From the NCBI GenBank assembly GCA_041393015.1, contig JAWKKV010000020.1:1-5324 (forward strand): 5,324 nucleotides of DNA, in the 5' to 3' direction. The notes under the pieces were generated by a model, which did not search any database, had not been told where the DNA came from, and worked only from the letters and a program-made list of their open reading frames with translations. This stretch comes from JAGQYH01 sp041393015 (GTDB lineage Bacteria; Bacteroidota; Bacteroidia; Chitinophagales; JADIYW01). Position 1 is the first letter of the stretch, and every line of letters starts with the position of its first letter. Positions 1 to 3,906 of the stretch are shown one piece after another. The translations under genes were made by a program, and so were the position numbers.

Positions 1-746
1 TCAAACCTAATATATAGATCTTCATTTGGTGATTTATTGCCCATATACCATTTTACTTTAAAAAGTAGGTCTGTTGCTGTTTTAGTTAATATAGCTTTTA
101 TATCTCCAACTTTCCAAGTACTAAAATCCGCACCTGTCAAGTAGACTAAATTGTATACTTCACCTTCTTTTTTTAATGCTAATTTATATTTTGGTATAGA
201 CTTAGATTGTGTAATATTTTCATATATACCTTCAATTTGGTCTAAACCATTATTGTCCCATTCTTTCTTTAAAGTTGCCTCATTCCATGAGGTTTTAGGG
301 TGATTATTTGGGTTATTGATTACTACGCCTAACCAATTGTATTGATCTGGCTCTTCAGGATTAATAATAATATGTATTTTTTTTATTCCTGGTGGGATTC
401 TTCCAAAAACTAGTCTAAAAGAACCTGTTTCTAATTTTTTACCCAATGTGTAAACTTTATCAAATTCATTATTTTTAAATTGTAATATTGGATACTTATT
501 TTTCAAGTTAGATGGGTCTACTATGTAAGAATCGGAACTAATTCGTAATCTTTGATTGTTTCTCCAGGTAGTTATAGTCAGCTCAACTTCTGTGTATTGT
601 TCATAAATATAGATAGCGTCTATCTCAATGCTCTCAGTATAAGTAGCGACATATGGGTTTGTTGTTGTGGAGACCAGTTGATTTGATTGTCCATAACACA
701 AGATAGAAAGTAAGAGGAACAAAAATGTAATTATCTGCTTTATCAT
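1..746 (-). CDS. Secreted protein of unknown function, C-terminus cut off by the window edge
   Basis: An open frame of 248 codons starts at the ATG at 744-746 and runs off the left edge with no stop. The N-terminus is a clear signal peptide: MIK, a hydrophobic stretch at residues 4-16, then CYG before Gln20, a form common for signal peptidase I cleavage in Bacteroidota. The Cys at 17 lacks a proper lipobox, so a lipoprotein is less likely. Residues about 45-147 look like a beta-rich domain with a WLGVVINNP end. Residues about 168-248 form a second block with EGIYEN (172-177), YKLALKK, YLTGADFSTWKVGD and KWYMGNKSPNED. From memory, this second block resembles a module in secreted Bacteroidota proteins, sometimes ahead of a protease domain; I could not check this. 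No catalytic residues can be assigned in the visible part. The product is probably periplasmic or surface-exposed. Repeat copy A ends 23 bases upstream of the start. No Shine-Dalgarno sequence is obvious. Confidence 0.82.
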   Translation of the reverse strand, partial: MIKQIITFLFLLLSILCYGQSNQLVSTTTNPYVATYTESIEIDAIYIYEQYTEVELTITTWRNNQRLRISSDSYIVDPSNLKNKYPILQFKNNEFDKVYTLGKKLETGSFRLVFGRIPPGIKKIHIIINPEEPDQYNWLGVVINNPNNHPKTSWNEATLKKEWDNNGLDQIEGIYENITQSKSIPKYKLALKKEGEVYNLVYLTGADFSTWKVGDIKAILTKTATDLLFKVKWYMGNKSPNEDLYIRF

Positions 747-769
747 ATGTCTGTTTAAATTGCTTGCTG

Positions 770-859
770 TATAATATTACTAATGTAAAGAATAAAATTA
801 GCTTCTATTGGTTATTGTGAATTGAAGATTTTTGTTGGTGATAATAACAACTAAGGCGA
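770..859 (-). repeat. Interspersed repeat, copy A, upstream of the secreted-protein gene
   Basis: The first 43 bases or so (from 770) match 1884-1926 with only about three mismatches. The two copies then diverge and converge again on TTGGTGATA and a GGCGA/GGCAA end. In this copy the palindrome is half-degenerate: the left arm TTTGTTGGTG is intact (831-840) but the right arm reads AACAACTAAGG. In minus-strand orientation the AT-rich end of the repeat points towards the start codon at 746, 23 bases away. Copy C has the same orientation relative to the HEPN gene. Confidence 0.75.
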
Positions 860-887
860 AAAGTGAAACCTCATTCATTTATTAGCT

Positions 888-917
888 CCTCAGGGTTTCC
901 TTCGGATAACCCTGAGG
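888..917. repeat. Perfect 10-bp hairpin with a UUCG-type loop
   Basis: CCTCAGGGTT (888-897) pairs perfectly with AACCCTGAGG (908-917) around a 10-base loop that contains CTTCGG, the cUUCGg tetraloop motif. Neither strand has a following U-run, so it is not a standard intrinsic terminator. It could be a REP-type palindrome, or stabilise or block a transcript leading into the secreted-protein gene on the minus strand. Confidence 0.7.
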
Positions 918-922
918 GATTT

Positions 923-960
923 GAATAAGCTTCTATGGGTGATAACACCAACAAAGGCGA
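923..960 (-). repeat. Interspersed repeat, copy B, internally shortened
   Basis: This stretch keeps GAATA and AGCTTCT from the AT-rich end of the repeat, then jumps directly to GGTGATAACACCAACAAAGG and CGA. It therefore looks like copies A and C with about 27 bases of the middle missing. The right palindrome arm (CACCAACAAAG) is intact, but only GGTG of the left arm remains pairable (938-941 with 946-949 around ATAA). No gene start follows it directly. Confidence 0.65.
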
Positions 961-1077
961 CAGATTCCTTCATCGCAATCTCCATTCCTGAGATACGAGA
1001 AAATTCATCGCAAAAACGATCCTTTTTTAGTATTGCTATCTGCCATTTAAGTAAGCTCCAAGTGACATTCGCTAATC

Positions 1078-1094
1078 AAACATCTTCGATGTTT
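1078..1094. repeat. Small 7-bp hairpin
   Basis: AAACATC (1078-1084) and GATGTTT (1088-1094) are perfectly complementary around a TTC loop. It lies in the non-coding spacer with no U-run on either side. Its role is unknown. Confidence 0.45.
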
Positions 1095-1146
1095 AATGCC
1101 TCATTTAACACTCGAAGCAGCTTAGTAGGAAGACACGGGGCTAGCA

Positions 1147-1178
1147 GGAAGTTTTTTGGCGGTGTCAAAAAACTTTCC
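1147..1178 (-). terminator. AT-rich hairpin overlapping the HEPN gene stop; possible terminator
   Basis: GGAAGTTTTTTG (1147-1158) pairs with CAAAAAACTTTCC (1166-1178) with one bulged T, around a 7-base loop. The stop codon of the minus-strand HEPN gene (1165-1167) sits at the loop boundary, so the last codons of the gene form one arm. The T-run lies inside the stem and not after it, so termination is plausible but not textbook. A mobile-element edge is an alternative. Confidence 0.45.
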
Positions 1179-1833
1179 TTTCGAAATAAATTTTGTCAAG
1201 AAAATTTTCTATTACCTCTAGAAAATCTAAAAGTATTTTAGTGCTGGAAATTTCAAACTCATAATAGTCCCCTTTATCAATAACATTTAGATTCTTAATA
1301 GAAGCTATTGTTTTAATTAGTTTTGAGTTATTTTCCGACTTATCAATAGTATTTGTTGTTAAATGAACTAATCTATTGCGTAATTTATTATATTTAGTTA
1401 TTCTTGTCCAATCTTCATTTAAGTTATCTAAGTCAAGAAGTAATACCTTTTTCAAATATTTGTAATACTTAAAAATACCTTCACCACTTAAATCTTTAAT
1501 TTTTATGGTTTCATTCACCTCTGCTAGTTTACATAATTGGAACATTTTCTTTTCAAGAAAAGAATATATTGAAATAAAAATTGAATTATAATATAATTGA
1601 TGAGTAAGTGTTTTTATAGTATGATCTTCAAAGTCATACATATGTTCTATTTCAAAATCAGAACTTTCATTTAGGAATTTATTATACCTAGAAAGCTCAT
1701 TCTTTATTTCGATGTTAATTGTTCGTTCTGTAAGTTTTATATATTCTCTAAATGAGTATAATTGAAACAATACATCAACTACATATTGAAAACTACGATT
1801 ATCAAATACTGACTTTGGACCTCTAAAACTCAT
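1165..1833 (-). CDS. HEPN-like protein with an RNxxxH motif, possible RNase or defence protein
   Basis: A 222-residue, probably all-helical cytoplasmic protein with no signal peptide or membrane segment. The key motif is YNKLRNRLVHL, with Arg152, Asn153 and His157 forming R-N-x-x-x-H, the signature of HEPN domains. In many HEPN families it is the metal-independent RNase active site, as in toxins of HEPN/MNT pairs, abortive-infection proteins and CRISPR-associated nucleases. Upstream, residues 80-104 (LYYNSIFISIYSFLEKKMFQLC) fit the first core helix typical of these folds, with a conserved-looking Glu94. Residues 1-79 and 160-222 are further helix-rich segments. No MNT nucleotidyltransferase antitoxin or other partner gene lies next to it, so this is a lone HEPN protein; some HEPN proteins act only as RNA-binding or scaffold proteins. 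The start is ATG at 1831-1833, preceded by AT-rich DNA without a Shine-Dalgarno sequence. The gene is visibly more AT-rich than trhO and is flanked by repeats, which suggests an acquired gene. The HEPN call rests on the motif and helix pattern only. Confidence 0.8.
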   Translation of the reverse strand: MSFRGPKSVFDNRSFQYVVDVLFQLYSFREYIKLTERTINIEIKNELSRYNKFLNESSDFEIEHMYDFEDHTIKTLTHQLYYNSIFISIYSFLEKKMFQLCKLAEVNETIKIKDLSGEGIFKYYKYLKKVLLLDLDNLNEDWTRITKYNKLRNRLVHLTTNTIDKSENNSKLIKTIASIKNLNVIDKGDYYEFEISSTKILLDFLEVIENFLDKIYFERKVF

Positions 1834-1883
1834 TTTAATATTACTACTAACAATTCAACAAACGAAATATCTCATTTCTTCTT

Positions 1884-1969
1884 TATAATATTACTAATGT
1901 AATGAATAAAAATAGCTTCTGTTGGTTGATGTTTAGAGTGCTTTATTGGTGATAACACCAACAAAGGCA
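1884..1969 (-). repeat. Interspersed repeat, copy C, with intact palindrome, upstream of the HEPN gene
   Basis: This is the best-preserved copy. Its AT-rich end (1884-1926) matches copy A with about three mismatches and faces the HEPN start 50 bases away. The other end is a hairpin: CTTTATTGGTG (1941-1951), loop ATAA, CACCAACAAAG (1956-1966), an 11-bp stem with a single A-C mismatch. The same hairpin core recurs in copies A and B. Possible roles are a shared 5' leader or promoter, a recombination site, or a non-autonomous mobile repeat. Confidence 0.75.
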
Positions 1970-1972
1970 AAG

Positions 1973-1993
1973 ATGCTGAAACAAGTTCAGCAT
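1973..1993. repeat. REP-like 8-bp hairpin
   Basis: ATGCTGAA (1973-1980) and TTCAGCAT (1986-1993) form a perfect stem around ACAAG. It directly follows copy C. From memory, hairpins with a TGAAACAAGTTCA core are frequent between genes in Bacteroidota, which would fit a REP-type palindrome. No U-run follows on either strand. Confidence 0.6.
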
Positions 1994-2030
1994 AACATTT
2001 CGTCTTTTAACTAATCTATGTAACTGGTTC

Positions 2031-2059
2031 ATCCTGTCCGTCAGCCGGCGGATCAGGAT
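2031..2059. repeat. GC-rich imperfect hairpin, REP-like
   Basis: ATCCTG (2031-2036) pairs with CAGGAT (2054-2059), and TCCG (2037-2040) continues the stem with CGGA (2049-2052), leaving T2053 as a bulge and an 8-base loop. The 10-bp stem is much richer in GC than its surroundings. It lacks a U-run and fits an interspersed palindromic repeat better than a terminator. Confidence 0.6.
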
Positions 2060-2132
2060 CTATAAGGTGAAATTTTCATCTTTCAAGAGACCTGATACTA
2101 TAAAGGAATTTATATCTAATTTTTTAACGAAT

Positions 2133-2213
2133 GTCGCGTTAGCGATTGTAACGGAAAGCCCGCAACGCAGTGAGGACTTTGAGTGGAAAGCGCGACCGAA
2201 GGGAACGCCCGAT
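2133..2213. repeat. GC-rich structured intergenic element of unknown role
   Basis: About 80 bases with roughly 59 percent G+C by hand count stand out from very AT-rich flanks. The element opens with a small hairpin, TCGC-GTTA-GCGA (2134-2145). It then has two similar half-units about 32 bases apart, each starting TTG and carrying GGAAAGC (2153-2159 and 2185-2191) followed by CG-rich sequence. It ends in GGGAACGCCC (2201-2210), which can fold on itself. I recall closely similar sequence between genes in many Flavobacteriia but cannot verify this. It could be a repeated element or a small structured RNA. It has no credible reading frame. Confidence 0.55.
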
Positions 2214-2303
2214 TGAGTAGATTTAATTAGAAACAGATTGCCACGTCGTTCAAATCTTTGTTAAAATTTGACTTCCTCGCCATGACGGTTTATTGATTTT
2301 CTA

Positions 2304-2311
2304 TATCTTTG
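2304..2311 (+). promoter_or_regulatory. Putative Bacteroidota -7 promoter element of the trhO operon
   Basis: TATCTTTG matches the Bacteroidota -7 consensus TAnnTTTG and lies 29 bases before the trhO start, which would give a short leader. I could not find a TTG -33 element at the usual spacing; the nearest TTG (2268-2270) is too far upstream. The call therefore rests on the -7 element and its position. Confidence 0.5.
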
Positions 2312-2340
2312 CACAACTTTTTAACACTTAAACATATAGC

Positions 2341-3366
2341 ATGCAACTGTATAATAAGATTGATAAAAAGGTATTGGAGGAACGTTTGGCGGCGAGTGAT
2401 GAGCCAAGAACGACCATATCTTTTTATACTTACCACACGATTGACAATCCTGAAACTTTTAGAGACCATTTGTATTTGACCTTATCTAGTGTAGATGTAT
2501 TAGGTAGAATTTATGTAGCTACAGAAGGAATCAACGCCCAAATTTCGGTTCCGACGGATAAATTGGAAGATTTTAGAGCGCTACTCTACTCTATTGATTG
2601 GTTAGATGGTTGCCGATTAAATTTAGCTGTAGATGATGATGGGAAGTCTTTTATAAAATTAAAAATATTGGTGCGACCAAAAATTGTGGCCGATGGTTTA
2701 AATGATGCCACTTTTGATGCTGCTAATGTTGGGAAATATTTAAAAGCCAAGGAGTTTAATGAGCTCACCAAAGATCCTGACACGGTTTTGATTGATATGC
2801 GAAATCATTATGAGAGTGAAGTGGGTCATTTTAAAAATGCCATTACACCTGATGTGGATACTTTTAGGGATTCGTTACCGATTATTGAGGAAATGATTAC
2901 CGGAAAAGAAGACAAAAACATTGTAATGTACTGTACGGGCGGTATTAGATGTGAAAAGGCCAGTGCTTACTTTAAACATAAAGGTTTTAAGAAAATTCAT
3001 CATTTAGAAGGTGGCATCATCAACTATGTGAAGCAAGTTCAAGAAGACAATATTGAAAATAGGTTTATCGGTAAAAATTTTGTTTTTGATAAACGATTGG
3101 GTGAGCGAATTAGTGATGATGTGATTGCGGTTTGCCATCAGTGCGGTTCGCCGTGCGACACACATGTGAATTGTAAGAATGAGGCTTGTCATCTGTTATT
3201 TATTCAATGTGATAATTGTGGCGAAAAATTGGATCATTGTTGTTCAGTGGAATGTCAGGATTTTATTCAACTACCTATTGAAGAACAAAGAGAATTGAGA
3301 AAGGGAATGCCGGCTAGAAATGTCTATAAAAAAGGGAGATCGCCGAAGTTAAAATATAAAAAGTAG
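2341..3366 (+). CDS. trhO: tRNA uridine(34) hydroxylase (rhodanese-like, YceA/UPF0176 family)
   Basis: TrhO carries out oxygen-dependent hydroxylation of uridine 34 in the anticodon of certain tRNAs, giving ho5U, the precursor of mo5U or cmo5U that widens wobble decoding. The 341-residue protein has the family layout. The N-terminal domain carries YVATEGINAQISVP (58-71). The rhodanese domain has IDMRNHYESEVGHF (151-164) and the active-site loop CTGGIRCEKASA (198-209), with Cys198 as the expected catalytic residue. A cysteine-rich C-terminal region (Cys265, 268, 272, 278, 283, 290, 293, 300, 301, 305) probably binds zinc. Length is close to E. coli TrhO (350), and no key residue is missing. 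The ATG at 2341 gives the complete N-terminal domain; there is no Shine-Dalgarno sequence, as usual in Bacteroidota. It heads a two-gene operon with the RDD protein. No methyl- or carboxymethyl-transferase that would finish the modification is in the window. Confidence 0.95.
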   Translation: MQLYNKIDKKVLEERLAASDEPRTTISFYTYHTIDNPETFRDHLYLTLSSVDVLGRIYVATEGINAQISVPTDKLEDFRALLYSIDWLDGCRLNLAVDDDGKSFIKLKILVRPKIVADGLNDATFDAANVGKYLKAKEFNELTKDPDTVLIDMRNHYESEVGHFKNAITPDVDTFRDSLPIIEEMITGKEDKNIVMYCTGGIRCEKASAYFKHKGFKKIHHLEGGIINYVKQVQEDNIENRFIGKNFVFDKRLGERISDDVIAVCHQCGSPCDTHVNCKNEACHLLFIQCDNCGEKLDHCCSVECQDFIQLPIEEQRELRKGMPARNVYKKGRSPKLKYKK

Positions 3367-3369
3367 CTT

Positions 3370-3849
3370 ATGGAACAAGGCATGCATGACGATAGATCAG
3401 ATGACATTTTGGATGACAGACTTGATTATAGTTTTTTTGAGCCCAAGGAAGATGTGGAGAAATATGCTCCAAAATTATGGCAAAGGGCTTTGCATGGTGT
3501 ATTGGATGGCATGACTTTCTTTTGGCTAACAACCTTCATTTTTTTGATGGTTTTTCCTGGTTATCATGAAACTAATTTAAGTAACGGATTTGTACTTGTT
3601 TTCTACTTTACGATGTATTCTTGGTGGTTTATTTTTGAGTATATTTTTAATAAAACTCCTTCTAAGTTTATTACTAGAACTAGAGTGGTACATGAAGATG
3701 GATCTAAACCGACTATTAAAGACATAATTATAAGAACTGTAGCTCGCTTGATTCCATTTGAATTTGTTTCTTTTTTTATGGGAAGGTCTTTTGGCTTACA
3801 TGATATGTTGTCTAAAACCAGAGTGGTGAAAGATAATTATGTGGCCTAA
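3370..3849 (+). CDS. RDD family membrane protein
   Basis: A 159-residue inner-membrane protein. Residues 1-35 are an acidic cytoplasmic tail rich in Asp. The RDD signature begins at Arg39 with Asp46 (RALHGVLDGMTFFW), followed by membrane segments at about 45-63 and 74-93. The loop NKTPSKFITRTRVV (94-107), Arg122 and Arg126 in the next segment, and the C-terminal HDMLSKTRVV (144-153) all match the family pattern. Function is uncertain; some RDD proteins have been linked to ion or sodium/proton transport, but many have no known role. The start lies 3 bases after the trhO stop, so the two are almost certainly co-transcribed. ATG at 3370 is chosen because of this spacing; ATG at 3382 (Met5) is a possible alternative. 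A strong terminator follows at once. Confidence 0.88.
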   Translation: MEQGMHDDRSDDILDDRLDYSFFEPKEDVEKYAPKLWQRALHGVLDGMTFFWLTTFIFLMVFPGYHETNLSNGFVLVFYFTMYSWWFIFEYIFNKTPSKFITRTRVVHEDGSKPTIKDIIIRTVARLIPFEFVSFFMGRSFGLHDMLSKTRVVKDNYVA

Positions 3850-3851
3850 TA

Positions 3852-3889
3852 AAAACAGCCGATCAAAATACTTGATCGGCTGCTGTTTT
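3852..3889. terminator. Bidirectional intrinsic terminator between convergent genes
   Basis: CAGCCGATCAA (3856-3866) and TTGATCGGCTG (3872-3882) form a perfect 11-bp stem with a 5-base loop. On the minus strand the stem is followed by TTTTTATTA, a good U-tract for ending the repeat-protein gene. On the plus strand it is followed by CTGTTTTAG, which serves the trhO-RDD operon; the flanking AAAACAG and CTGTTTT can also pair. It starts 2 bases after the RDD stop and lies 17 bases from the convergent stop at 3907-3909. Confidence 0.9.
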
Positions 3890-3906
3890 AGTTCATTAAG
3901 TTTATT

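Larger units (their letters stand above)
747..1164. other. Non-coding, repeat- and hairpin-rich spacer
   Basis: I see no convincing gene in these 418 bases between two minus-strand genes. They hold repeat copy A (770-859), a 10-bp hairpin (888-917), shortened copy B (923-960), a small hairpin (1078-1094) and a hairpin (1147-1178) that overlaps the stop of the HEPN gene. The ten-base word TTCATCGCAA occurs twice (969-978 and 1004-1013). The minus strand is open for 62 codons from 1075 to the stop at 890-892, with an internal ATG at 983-985. That reading frame passes through copy B and the 888-917 hairpin and has no ribosome binding site, so I read it as repeat DNA and not a gene. Confidence 0.6.
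1834..2340. other. Non-coding spacer between divergent genes, rich in palindromes
   Basis: I find no gene in these 507 bases. From left to right they hold the AT-rich leader of the HEPN gene (1834-1883, where TAATATTACTA at 1836-1846 repeats the first bases of copy C), repeat copy C (1884-1969), a hairpin (1973-1993), a GC-rich hairpin (2031-2059), a GC-rich element (2133-2213) and the promoter region of the trhO operon. ATCAGG (2052-2057) also recurs inverted as CCTGAT (2091-2096). No clear TAnnTTTG element is visible for the minus-strand HEPN gene. Confidence 0.6.

Noticed and set aside
921..1241. Plus-strand 106-codon reading frame
   Set aside because: It begins inside repeat copy B, runs through hairpins and overlaps the end of the HEPN gene on the other strand. 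It has no recognisable domain and an unlikely composition.
1836..1894. TAATATTAC nonamer (1836-1844, 1886-1894, also 772-780) as a rolling-circle nick site like that of geminiviruses
   Set aside because: The word is easily made in such AT-rich DNA, two copies belong to the repeat, and there is no Rep-type gene or stem around it.
770..1969. Integron attC sites around the HEPN gene
   Set aside because: The cassette-like spacing is suggestive, but the ends do not fit the RYYYAAC/GTTRRRY consensus and no integrase gene is present. I keep it only as a general cassette idea.
770..1994. CRISPR array
   Set aside because: The repeats are irregularly spaced and diverged, with genes between them and no uniform spacers or cas genes.
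2586..2783. Minus-strand reading frame inside trhO
   Set aside because: It lies wholly opposite a strongly supported gene and shows no motif or start signal.
3004..3192. Second minus-strand reading frame inside trhO
   Set aside because: It lies opposite the rhodanese and zinc-binding coding region and is a shadow of that gene.
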